NCBI RefSeq assembly: GCF_014230085.1
Contig: NZ_JACHVB010000021.1
Span: forward strand, 72,501-136,500
Length of the DNA: 64,000 bases
DNA from: Ruficoccus amylovorans
GTDB taxonomy: Bacteria; Verrucomicrobiota; Verrucomicrobiia; Opitutales; Cerasicoccaceae
Reading direction: 5' to 3'
In this document: piece after piece, positions 57,365-64,000 of the stretch
How positions within the stretch are numbered: the stretch's first letter is position 1
How the letters are laid out: every line of letters begins with the position of its first letter
Made by a program: the position numbers and the translations under genes
The notes under the pieces: model-generated
Told to the model about the DNA's origin: nothing
The model's database searches: none
Seen by the model: the letters and a program-made list of their open reading frames with translations, nothing else

Positions 57365-58213
57365 ATGTTAAAACAGGGCAAAAACGATGACAAGCCGGTT
57401 TATCTGCTGGTAGATAATGGATCTCTGCGTCCAGAGGCAACCCTAAGTCTGCGGGAGTTGGCGGTGGCGCTGGGGAGTGCCGTTGGCGAGCAGGTGCACG
57501 CGGTCTCTCTCCAGCACTCCGACCGGGTGGACCCGGAGCGACTCGGCGGGAAACCGGCCTGGAGCTTTGTTCCGTTTATCGAGGATCAACTGAAACTGGG
57601 AAAACGGGATTTCCGGGTGGTTCCGCTTTTTCTGGGGCCGAGCCGGGCCTTGACCGTTTTTATCCCGGCCCAGAGCGCGACCTTGCAGGAAAAAGCGCCG
57701 GATCTGTGTGTGACGACCGCTCCCTGTCTGTGTCCGCCTGACGGCTCCGGTGACGAGGTTGTCGCTGGCATGCTGGCGCGTGCGGTCCACGCAACGATGG
57801 CCGAGCAGGGGTTGACGCGCCCTCGGGTCGCGCTGGTGGACCACGGTTCGCCGATCGAGGCCGTGACGCAGGTGCGTGACCGCCTGGCGGCCCAAGTGGG
57901 GTGCTTGCTGGGGGAGGAGGTAGAGTTGGTCGCCCCCTGCTCGATGGAGCGGCGCGAGGGCGTAAAATATGACTTTAACGAGCCGCTGCTGGAAAAACTC
58001 CTCGTGCAGCCGGCTTGGCGGGAAGCGTCCGTTGTCGTGAGCATGCTCTTTCTCCAGCCAGGTCGCCACGCCGGAGCGGAGGGAGACGTTGCCGGTATCT
58101 GTGCGCGAGCCGAGGCCGAGTCGCCTGCCTTGAAAACTTTCCGAACCGCGCTGCTGGCCGAGGATCCCGCCTTGATTGAGCTGTTGGTGCGGCGTTTACG
58201 CCAGTTGGTCTGA
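57365..58213 (+). CDS. CbiX/SirB-like two-domain chelatase family protein
   Basis: 282 aa with two CbiX-type half domains. The second has VALVDHGSP and FLQPGRHAGAEGDV, carrying both metal-binding His of cobalt/iron chelatases. In the first, the corresponding motifs are LLVDNGSLRP (His replaced by Asn) and PLFLGPSRAL (no His), so only the C-terminal half looks catalytic. It could insert Co2+ or Fe2+ into sirohydrochlorin; no other tetrapyrrole genes are nearby. The ATG at 57365 begins just before the first domain. Confidence 0.75.
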   Translation: MLKQGKNDDKPVYLLVDNGSLRPEATLSLRELAVALGSAVGEQVHAVSLQHSDRVDPERLGGKPAWSFVPFIEDQLKLGKRDFRVVPLFLGPSRALTVFIPAQSATLQEKAPDLCVTTAPCLCPPDGSGDEVVAGMLARAVHATMAEQGLTRPRVALVDHGSPIEAVTQVRDRLAAQVGCLLGEEVELVAPCSMERREGVKYDFNEPLLEKLLVQPAWREASVVVSMLFLQPGRHAGAEGDVAGICARAEAESPALKTFRTALLAEDPALIELLVRRLRQLV

Positions 58214-58394
58214 TACGGTCAGCCCTATTCGGGGGGAGTTCGCTTTGAATGCTTCACGGGGATAACGGCTAACCATTGCGGCACACCGCGCATCTCCGAG
58301 ACGATGCGTCAGCATTCAAAAGACAGCTTGTAAGAGGCTTGCTCCAGAAAAATCTGCCCTGCCACAGGAGGGAGGCTGGGACGCTTGAACCGCC

Positions 58395-59060
58395 TCAGGC
58401 TTCGCTTGTGACGGGGAGGACGCCCTCGATCAGGCCCTGCTGGATGGCGTAGCGGGTGAGGCTGGCCACATCGTGCAGGTCGAGCTTCTTCATCAGGTTT
58501 GTACGGTGGTTTTCGGCCGTTTTTACGCTGATGTTAAGCTTTTGGGCGACTTCCTTCGTGCTGTGGCTTTCGGCGATGAGTTGGAGGATTTCGCGCTCGC
58601 GGGCCGTCAGCACATCCACGCCCTTACGGTTGGAGGCATTGGGATTGAGCACGGCTTCGCGCAGCATCTGGGCGACTTCGGGGCCGAAATAGCTGCCGCC
58701 GTTGGCGACGATCTCGATACCCTTCTTCAACTCGCTCAGGGGGGCTGATTTCTCGACAAAGCCGTGGGCACCGGCCTGGAGGAGTTCACGCACGAGGGAC
58801 GGGTTCTGATAGCCGGAGAAGACAAGCACCCGCGTGTTTTTCAGGTGCTTGGCGAAGCGCCGCAGGACTTCGGCGCCGTTGAGGCCGGGAAGCATGACGT
58901 CGAGGATCACGAAGTCGGGCTTCAGCTCCATGACGAGGTTGTAGGCTTCCTGACCGTCGCCGGGTTCGGCGACTACTTCAAAGGACGGGTCAGACTGAAC
59001 GATTTGGGAGATCATCTCCCGGACGGCAGTCTGATCCTCTACGATAACAACTTTCTTCAT
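58395..59060 (-). CDS. LuxR/NarL-family response regulator
   Basis: 221 aa. The receiver domain (1-120) has the acidic pocket at Glu8/Asp9, phosphoacceptor Asp54 (VILDVMLPG), conserved Thr/Ser at FSGY and Lys104 (FVEKSA). The C-terminal helix-turn-helix (about 150-215) has [14 protein letters not shown] and [16 protein letters not shown]. It is an orphan here: no histidine kinase is adjacent. The in-frame start at 59114 adds a non-family stretch. Confidence 0.92.
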   Translation of the reverse strand: MKKVVIVEDQTAVREMISQIVQSDPSFEVVAEPGDGQEAYNLVMELKPDFVILDVMLPGLNGAEVLRRFAKHLKNTRVLVFSGYQNPSLVRELLQAGAHGFVEKSAPLSELKKGIEIVANGGSYFGPEVAQMLREAVLNPNASNRKGVDVLTAREREILQLIAESHSTKEVAQKLNISVKTAENHRTNLMKKLDLHDVASLTRYAIQQGLIEGVLPVTSEA

Positions 59061-59276
59061 GTGAGAGCTTTTGAATGGCAAATAAACAGAAATACAGCGG
59101 GTACGCGAGCCCAATTAGGGTTTAGCCTGAAGTGTGCCCTTCAGCAGGCCTGCACTCCAGTGGGCTAAACGGTTTAGTATGATCCCCTCATTGTAAAGTA
59201 TTTTTAACCTGTTGTTCCCATCACGGGATTTTTAAGAATTCCTTTACAAAGCTCCCTCGTGGACAGGGGAGAAAAA

Positions 59277-59352
59277 TGGTAGGCCGGCTGGGACTCGAAC
59301 CCAGAACCAATGGCTTAAAAGGCCACTGCTCTACCGATTGAGCTACCGACCC
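59277..59352 (-). tRNA. tRNA-Lys (UUU)
   Basis: Read on the minus strand it folds as a cloverleaf: acceptor GGGTCGG/CCGGCCT, D arm GCTC...GAGC, anticodon stem GTGGC/GCCAT with loop CTTTTAA, giving anticodon UUU, T arm CTGGG-TTCGAGT-CCCAG. The 3' CCA is encoded (59277-59279). The mobile element described below begins right next to its 5' side. Confidence 0.97.
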
Positions 59353-59432
59353 ATCTGATTGAAAATCAGTATGTTATGACTCTTTGCAAACTTTAACTTG
59401 TCACCCATACCTGTAACCGCATCCTCAAAACC

Positions 59433-60500
59433 GTGTCAAGTTCTCCAGAGTACGTAAAGGTAGCTGAGTGCCTTTATCGCCATTCGCAAAGCGGGGTTTA
59501 CTACGCTCTCGTCAAGAGGGCTGGCAAGCAAATTCGTCGATCTTTACGGACAAAGGACCGCAAGCTGGCCGAGCGCAAGCTGGTCGATTTCCGCCGCAAG
59601 GTAGATAGAATGTACAAGCAGGCCGGGGACAAGGCTGTCACCTTCAAGGAATTTTCTTTGACGTGGCTGAACATTTCCCAGGCCGGTCACAAGAGCCGCA
59701 CAAACACGCGCCGGGAGGCTTCGGTCAAACAACTCACCTATTACTTTGGCATCAAGCGGGTGCGGGATATCACGATCCGCGATTGCGAGGCTTGGCATGT
59801 GGGGCGTAGTCCTGACGTTTCAGCTTCGACCTTCAATAAGGAACGGGATGCCCTCATCGGCATTCTTGATATGGCCGTGCGCGATGGGCTGATTCTCGAC
59901 AACCCGGCCCGGCAGATCGACCGGCGCAAGATTGCGAAGCCGCAGATCATTATCCCGACTCGGGAGCAATATCGCCTGCTGTTGCAAACCATGCGCGAGG
60001 ATAACCCTCGGGCAGTGCGGACGGCGAAGGGGGCCTTTCTGGTGGAATGCCTTGCCTGTTCGGGGATGCGGGTAGGGGAGGCTACGGCCATGCGCTGGGG
60101 AGATATCGACTTTCAGCGCGAACTATTCACCGTCACTGGTGGGCAGGCAGGTACCAAAAACGGGGATGTGCGGGTTGTGCCGTTGTTCCCGGGCTTCAAG
60201 GATTTCCTCAAGCGGCTCAAGAAGGCGGTCGGGGGACGGCCTGCCGCTTCGGATTTACTTATTGGCATAGACAGTGCCAAGCAAGCCCTGCAATCGGCCT
60301 GCGCCAAAGCTGAGTTGCCACACTTCACGCATCATTCCATGCGCCATTATTTCGTCAGCAACGCCATCGAAGCCGGAATCGATTTTAAGACCATTGCGGC
60401 TTGGGTCGGTCACAAAGACGGTGGCTTGCTGGTCGCTAAAACCTACGGCCATCTGCGCGATACCCATTCCGCCGAAATGGCCAAACTGATGAAAGCTTAA
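59433..60500 (+). CDS. Tyrosine recombinase/integrase
   Basis: 355 aa from GTG 59433. An Arm/SAM-like N-terminal domain (residues about 20-160) is followed by the catalytic domain: first Arg in ACSGMRVGEA, H-x-x-R in HHSMRHYF, the GHK segment and the nucleophile Tyr in AKTYGHLRD. It should integrate and excise the element by strand exchange through a phosphotyrosine. It starts 80 bp from tRNA-Lys, which is the likely target. Confidence 0.93.
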   Translation: MSSSPEYVKVAECLYRHSQSGVYYALVKRAGKQIRRSLRTKDRKLAERKLVDFRRKVDRMYKQAGDKAVTFKEFSLTWLNISQAGHKSRTNTRREASVKQLTYYFGIKRVRDITIRDCEAWHVGRSPDVSASTFNKERDALIGILDMAVRDGLILDNPARQIDRRKIAKPQIIIPTREQYRLLLQTMREDNPRAVRTAKGAFLVECLACSGMRVGEATAMRWGDIDFQRELFTVTGGQAGTKNGDVRVVPLFPGFKDFLKRLKKAVGGRPAASDLLIGIDSAKQALQSACAKAELPHFTHHSMRHYFVSNAIEAGIDFKTIAAWVGHKDGGLLVAKTYGHLRDTHSAEMAKLMKA

Positions 60501-60521
60501 CCATCAACCGAAAGTATCAAT

Positions 60522-60815
60522 ATGAGCGTTACAGCCATCAAAGAAGTACATAGTCATGGAAACAGCGACGTTTCCATTTTCTCCAAGACTCAGTTCACCG
60601 TCGAGTTTACCCAAGAGGAAGCCGATGGGATACGCAGGATCGCAAAGCTGACAAGCATTCCAGAGGAAACGATCATCCGCTTTTCGCTTCGGGATTCTTT
60701 GGGGTTCAATCAGTATGAAGGGTTCAGTCAGGAGGACGTTTTTAACGCCATGGCCAATTGCATGGAGGACGGCAGGATTACACATGAAAGAAGCCGCCTT
60801 GAAGCTACATACTGA
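60522..60815 (+). CDS. Small element-borne protein A (possible ribbon-helix-helix)
   Basis: 97 aa. It shares its layout with the next gene: an N-terminal H-S-H-G-N/S motif, a strand KTQFTVEFTQEEA, helix GIRRIAKLTS, a turn, helix ETIIRFSLRDSLGF and a conserved C-terminal acidic segment (EDVFNAMANCMEDG). Strand-helix-helix order fits MetJ/Arc-type DNA-binding proteins, but I do not recognise a named family. It lies 21 bp after the integrase gene. Confidence 0.55.
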   Translation: MSVTAIKEVHSHGNSDVSIFSKTQFTVEFTQEEADGIRRIAKLTSIPEETIIRFSLRDSLGFNQYEGFSQEDVFNAMANCMEDGRITHERSRLEATY

Positions 60816-60868
60816 CGAGAATGCGTTAAGGCTAATGGACTCATAATCAATAAATAAAGGATACGAAA

Positions 60869-61156
60869 ATGAGCGATACAACTGTTGTAGAGATGCAAAG
60901 TCATGGAAGCCAGAGCGCATCCATTCCCGCCAAGACTCAATTTGCCATCGAATTCACCCAAGAAGAGGCCAAGGGCATCAGAAATATTGCCGAGGCTCTT
61001 GATGTATGCGAAGAGGACATCGTGAAGTTCTCACTCCGGCACTGCCTTGGCTTCAATTGTTACAAGAACTTTAGCCGTGAAGATATCTTTGTGGGGCTTG
61101 TCAGTCATATTGAGGATGGGGAGTTTGATCGAGAATGGTACACTATTAATTTCTAA
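60869..61156 (+). CDS. Small element-borne protein B, paralog of A
   Basis: 95 aa. About 40% identical to the preceding protein through FTQEEAKGIRNIAEAL and VKFSLRHCLGFN, so this is a tandem duplication that has diverged. AAGGA about 8 nt before ATG. It may form heterodimers with protein A or control element genes; this is only inferred from the possible ribbon-helix-helix fold. Confidence 0.55.
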   Translation: MSDTTVVEMQSHGSQSASIPAKTQFAIEFTQEEAKGIRNIAEALDVCEEDIVKFSLRHCLGFNCYKNFSREDIFVGLVSHIEDGEFDREWYTINF

Positions 61157-61178
61157 ACGATATTAGGTAATAAACATT

Positions 61179-61206
61179 GCGGGTCGGGTTATGATTCCCG
61201 GCCCGC
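61179..61206 (+). terminator. Hairpin, possible terminator after the paralog pair
   Basis: A 10-bp stem GCGGGTCGGG/CCCGGCCCGC (one T-G pair) with an 8-nt loop, followed by only TTCAATT. It places the ATG at 61191 inside a loop and favours ATG 61221 as the start of the next gene. Confidence 0.55.
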
Positions 61207-61220
61207 TTCAATTGGGTGCT

Positions 61221-62315
61221 ATGAAAAAACCAGCTATGCTACCAGAGTCCGAATGGACTTTTGATTCTGCGGTTGCTGAATGGGGCCTGTGCCTTGTGTT
61301 TTGCTACGAATACGCAAGGACTGCCTGCACGCTGTACCCTGAGTTTGCGAAACTTATCGAAGAAGTCTGCTATGTCGGCAATGTGCCGAGCCCAATTCCT
61401 TGGGAAGGGTACAAGGATTACGGGATAGAGACACCCGAAGAGGGAGAAGACTTGGATGCTCGGATGATGAAAAGGCGTGACGAGCTTGCAGGCCACCATT
61501 TAGGCCCATTTCTATTGGCTGTGCTTCGGTATCTCAAGAACCCCAAGTTGGGTGAGAATAAGCCAATCTCGATAGCAAATCCATTTGTAGATTGGTTCGT
61601 ACGATATGCTCGGAATTGGAGTAATCGTTCACCAAATCCACTCTATTTCATGCATCCCGGCAGAGGGAATGCTCATGTGTGGACAAGCTACATGGGTGAG
61701 GCATGCGACGTCGAAAATGATACAGCATGGATGGCTCCGTCAACTTACCGCCCGACTGATCGGCCACTCAAGCCTCTGGTACATGGTTTTACAACCGCAT
61801 CGTTGATGGAGGTCAATTGGGCCTACCCAGACAAAATACTGATGAAGTACTTTGAGCAGTTTTTGCGAGAGAATCGGCCACCTCGCTATAGATATGGAAG
61901 AGGCCCAGCCGCACTCTACACCAGCAAGCAAATCGGTGTTTACGGTCAGCCATTTCCTTTTGACCAAAATCAAGGACTCGAATGGCTTTCAGTCTTTAGA
62001 CGCCGCAATGCAATACTTGATTATGCATGGGATGAGTATTTCGCACTGTATGATCCGATCAAGGGAAACGAAAATGAACTCAGCTACCTAAAAAGGAAAG
62101 AAGCGTCCCAAGAACGCTTGGCCGTTCAGATGAATAAAGCGGAGGTGATCCTCAAATGGTTTGCCCATGGCGGTTACATTGCTAAACGCAAAAGCAATTC
62201 AGAGCCACTGTGGAAGCACATCAAAAGCCTCGAAGAGTTGGAACCAGACGGAGAGTGGTCCAGTGGACTGGGATGGATACAAAAACCGGAGTTCGACTTT
62301 GATGATGACGAGTAG
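61221..62315 (+). CDS. Unknown element-borne protein
   Basis: 364 aa, soluble, with no signal peptide or membrane helix. Aromatic- and charge-rich; visible blocks are WTFDSAVAEWGLCLVFCYEYARTA, given in part, LYFMHPGRGNAHVW, GFTTASLMEVNWAYPDKIL and an acidic C-terminus (FDFDDDE). GC is clearly lower than host genes. No domain is recognised. It is single-copy cargo of the element, placed between the paralog pair and the replication genes. It could be a defence or accessory function, but nothing in the sequence shows which. Confidence 0.6.
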   Translation: MKKPAMLPESEWTFDSAVAEWGLCLVFCYEYARTACTLYPEFAKLIEEVCYVGNVPSPIPWEGYKDYGIETPEEGEDLDARMMKRRDELAGHHLGPFLLAVLRYLKNPKLGENKPISIANPFVDWFVRYARNWSNRSPNPLYFMHPGRGNAHVWTSYMGEACDVENDTAWMAPSTYRPTDRPLKPLVHGFTTASLMEVNWAYPDKILMKYFEQFLRENRPPRYRYGRGPAALYTSKQIGVYGQPFPFDQNQGLEWLSVFRRRNAILDYAWDEYFALYDPIKGNENELSYLKRKEASQERLAVQMNKAEVILKWFAHGGYIAKRKSNSEPLWKHIKSLEELEPDGEWSSGLGWIQKPEFDFDDDE

Positions 62316-62367
62316 CTGAATTGTCCAAGGAGAGGGTTATTTCAATAACCCTCACTGTGACAGTTGT

Positions 62368-62393
62368 ATGCAGGCGTGAGAGCGTGCCTGCAT
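62368..62393 (+). promoter_or_regulatory. Inverted repeat overlapping the HTH-gene start codon
   Basis: ATGCAGGC (62368-62375) and GCCTGCAT (62386-62393) are perfect complements separated by 10 nt; the right arm includes the first two bases of the start codon. As RNA it would mask the start, and as DNA it could be an operator for the small HTH protein. Confidence 0.5.
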
Positions 62394-62619
62394 GTCCACC
62401 GCAACACCCGACAATAACACCTCCGTACCTTTGCAGGGCAGGCTTGCTCTGACGAGGGATGAAACTGCCCAGGCATTGGGGATTTGCCCCAAGTCTGTTG
62501 ACCGGCTCCGGCAGCGTGGTTTGCTTCGCGCATCCTACGCCTTGGGGCGACCCCGGTTCGCTGTTCGCGAGATTCAGCGCTTTCTGGATGAAACATCGCA
62601 ACCCGTGGAGGTTGCGTGA
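62392..62619 (+). CDS. Small helix-turn-helix protein (excisionase/MerR-like HTH_17)
   Basis: 75 aa. The HTH_17 pattern LTRDETAQALGICPKSVDRL, RGLLRASYALGRPRF and IQRFLDE covers residues about 19-68. Such proteins act as recombination directionality factors or repressors in integrated elements. The stop overlaps the GTG start of the Rep gene (GTGA). The start codon is inside an inverted repeat, so it may control itself. Confidence 0.8.
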   Translation: MSTATPDNNTSVPLQGRLALTRDETAQALGICPKSVDRLRQRGLLRASYALGRPRFAVREIQRFLDETSQPVEVA

Positions 62620-64000
62620 TAACCGGCCCTCCAGATAAAAGAGAAGCCCGAGAGGCGGCCACCTCTCAGGCTTCAGGAAAATCCAGTTTTTGCGGATCGG
62701 ATTCTTGTGACAGAAAGACATTTGCGTCCCCGTCTGTCAAGGCGGAATGCCTGTCGGCTGTTTGCGACAACAGCAATTCGCTTGCTGATTGCAGCGCAAA
62801 TGAGCGTTCCGCAACGAGCGCCGCAAATGATCGTTGTGCCCATGCAACCCGCATAAATACGGGAAGCAAATCATTTGCGACTGGCCAGGCAAACCCCGGT
62901 TCAACCGATGATTGCAAGTCCGGTTTGTGTGTTGTTGCTGCCGGCGAGTCACAACCGCAAACCGCAAACGCGTGGGATTTGCTGGAGCGGTTGGGTTTTG
63001 AGGGTACTGAAACCGAAGATTTCCGGGCTCCCGAGTCTGAATATCTGGATATTTGCCGTTCCTACAGCGGAGAGAGCATTCCGGTTGAGTCCTATGAGAA
63101 GCTGGTTGCCGATCAGGCGGAATTGATCCGCATGTCAGATGAAATCGCAACACGCTTGGCCGATGGGTATTATGATGCCGAACTTGAGCAGTCGGTATCT
63201 CGCAATCCGTGGCCGGAATCAGCACAACCATTGTGGCGTTATTCGGCTCTGACGAAGTGCAAACAACGGCTTCCCACCTACCGGAACATCCGGTTCCTGC
63301 CTTGGCAGGCGAAGATGCGCCGGGGCACGCACTTGAAGTTCCTCGAATGGTGGTGCAACCGCCATCCGTTTGCGAGGATGTTTGTGCCCACAACGGGCGC
63401 ACGTTGTTGTGTCGATGAATTGCGGGAGCGCATTCAGGATTTGCAGCGCAAAACCTCGAAGCTGAACGCAAAGCCGTGGTTCAAAAAGCACTATGAGATT
63501 GTGTGGCGGTCCACGGAGATCGGGACGCCTGAGCAGGATGAGGCGGGGGAGTGGACCTTTCACCCACACGCGCACATCATCGTCAACCAGAAGCATTTTA
63601 TCCCGCCCGAGCAATGGCAGGTCTTGCGTGCTCGGATCAAGGCGCACTTTGGCGGCAATTACTTTCGGGAATCAGGCAAGCTCGCCAAGCCGCGCGAGGC
63701 TTGTAAGTACGTGGTCAAGCCGCAGGCCGTGCTTGAGCTGGACAACAAGACGTTGATCGAGTTGTACGATGCCCTGTTCAAGTTGCGGCTATGCCAGCCG
63801 CTCGGCTCCCTGAAAGAGTCGATCAATCACTTTAAGGAACACCGCTTGAAGCTGGTTCGCCCGTGTAAGTCGAACGGTTGGAAGTGGCGCACAGTCAAAG
63901 ACTGGAACCGCCATTGCGAAAAGGACAAGGATGACGCCGAGCTTTCCGACGAAGAACTTGTTGAGGGCAATATCGCGATCAGCGAGCCGGGAAACGGCGG
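62616..64000 (+). CDS. Rolling-circle-type HUH replication initiator (Rep), 3' end outside window
   Basis: The frame is open from GTG 62616 (GGAGG 4 nt upstream) to the window edge, giving 461 residues so far. The N-terminal 110 residues are low complexity (Ser/Ala/Asn/Cys-rich), and the region carries iteron-like DNA. The conserved part has motif II HPHAHIIV (His318 and His320, HUH) and motif III KYVVK (Tyr365, Lys368; Y-x-x-K), as in Rep_1 of pUB110-type plasmids. It would nick one strand at the origin through Tyr365. The start could be later, but the GTGA coupling supports 62616. Confidence 0.82.
   Translation, partial: MITGPPDKREAREAATSQASGKSSFCGSDSCDRKTFASPSVKAECLSAVCDNSNSLADCSANERSATSAANDRCAHATRINTGSKSFATGQANPGSTDDCKSGLCVVAAGESQPQTANAWDLLERLGFEGTETEDFRAPESEYLDICRSYSGESIPVESYEKLVADQAELIRMSDEIATRLADGYYDAELEQSVSRNPWPESAQPLWRYSALTKCKQRLPTYRNIRFLPWQAKMRRGTHLKFLEWWCNRHPFARMFVPTTGARCCVDELRERIQDLQRKTSKLNAKPWFKKHYEIVWRSTEIGTPEQDEAGEWTFHPHAHIIVNQKHFIPPEQWQVLRARIKAHFGGNYFRESGKLAKPREACKYVVKPQAVLELDNKTLIELYDALFKLRLCQPLGSLKESINHFKEHRLKLVRPCKSNGWKWRTVKDWNRHCEKDKDDAELSDEELVEGNIAISEPGNG
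62719..62879. repeat. Iteron-like CGCAAATG repeats in the Rep 5' region
   Basis: The 8-mer CGCAAATG occurs at 62795-62802 and 62822-62829 (direct, extended to CGCAAATGA-N-CGTT at 27 bp spacing) and inverted at 62719-62726 and 62872-62879. A TGACAGA/TCTGTCA inverted repeat (62708-62739) and a GAAGCC...GGCTTC hairpin (62644-62674) lie beside them. This is a candidate replication origin or Rep binding array. Confidence 0.5.

Larger units (their letters stand above)
59353..64000 (+). mobile_element. Integrated mobile element next to tRNA-Lys (right end outside window)
   Basis: Starts at the tRNA-Lys 5' side and contains, all on the plus strand, a tyrosine integrase, two small paralogs, an unknown gene, an excisionase-like HTH gene and a rolling-circle-type Rep gene. 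Several genes have lower GC than the host genes to the left. An integrase plus a HUH Rep fits an integrated plasmid-like or integrative mobilisable element. No att duplication can be shown because the other end is not in the window. The unusual point is that the element is on the tRNA 5' side; a short CTGATT/AATCAG hairpin at 59356-59370 may mark the junction. Confidence 0.75.

Noticed and set aside
61191-61220. Upstream ATG for the unknown cargo gene
   Set aside because: It falls in the loop of a GC-rich hairpin; ATG 61221 directly after the hairpin is preferred.
62644-62674. GAAGCC...GGCTTC hairpin as a terminator of the HTH gene
   Set aside because: It lies inside the Rep reading frame and lacks a plus-strand T tract. 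It may instead be part of the origin region.
62737-63471. Minus-strand frames at the right end (244 aa and smaller)
   Set aside because: They are antisense to the Rep frame, which has HUH and YxxK motifs; no motif is seen in the minus frames.
63493-63756. 87-aa plus frame in the Rep region
   Set aside because: Arg/Ser-rich out-of-frame shadow of rep.

Overview
The window is 64 kb of high-GC bacterial chromosome, most likely from Verrucomicrobiota, class Opitutia (Opitutales/Puniceicoccales-like). This is inferred from two PEP-CTERM-tailed exported proteins, a split cobalamin-dependent methionine synthase, a chlamydia-like class I ribonucleotide reductase and the general gene repertoire. There is no rRNA operon and no CRISPR array. 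One tRNA gene, Lys(UUU), is present.

Layout. 1-13.6 kb holds a 5'-truncated AAA ATPase, a DUF805 protein, a glycerophosphodiesterase, a cation/proton antiporter with an RCK domain, a thioesterase, a duplicated parvulin, a hydrolase, ComF, accD-folC, an FKBP, a low-Mr phosphatase, and an ECF sigma/anti-sigma/periplasmic protein operon. 13.9-19.9 kb holds nrdB and nrdA around a PEP-CTERM gene. Each nrd gene is preceded by a pair of NrdR-box-like sites 31-32 bp apart. 20-31.7 kb holds a beta-helix PEP-CTERM protein, a four-gene overlapping operon with a DUF4173-like protein and a winged-helix regulator, a peroxiredoxin, split metH, a TPR-like protein and rsmG. 32-40.3 kb holds an MsbA-like exporter, a gamma-carbonic-anhydrase-like protein, an M14 deacylase/peptidase, a SYLF protein, gltX and a lipoprotein.

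40.3-52.9 kb is one uninterrupted plus-strand cluster of 14 tightly spaced or overlapping genes. In order these are a chorismatase, a flavin-dependent halogenase-like protein, a VTT membrane protein, ACP, a ketosynthase, a chain-length-factor-like protein, an LpxL-like acyltransferase, a PlsC-like acyltransferase, a hotdog dehydratase, glycosyltransferase 2, a LolA-like carrier, an MMPL exporter, a second hotdog dehydratase and an AMP-dependent ligase. The set matches aryl-polyene/xanthomonadin-type pigment pathways: hydroxybenzoate from chorismate is activated, loaded on ACP, extended and dehydrated, possibly halogenated, attached to a lipid and moved to the outer membrane. No ketoreductase and no second full ketosynthase is present in the cluster.

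53.3-59.1 kb returns to housekeeping genes: purH, an M20 peptidase, a Pal-like lipoprotein, a CbiX-like protein and a LuxR-type response regulator. From 59.35 kb to the window end there is a mobile element next to tRNA-Lys. It has a tyrosine integrase, two small paralogous proteins with a possible ribbon-helix-helix fold, an unknown 364-aa cargo protein, a small helix-turn-helix (excisionase-like) gene, and a translationally coupled rolling-circle-type Rep gene that starts at GTG 62616 and runs off the window. The Rep 5' region carries four copies of an 8-bp iteron-like word.
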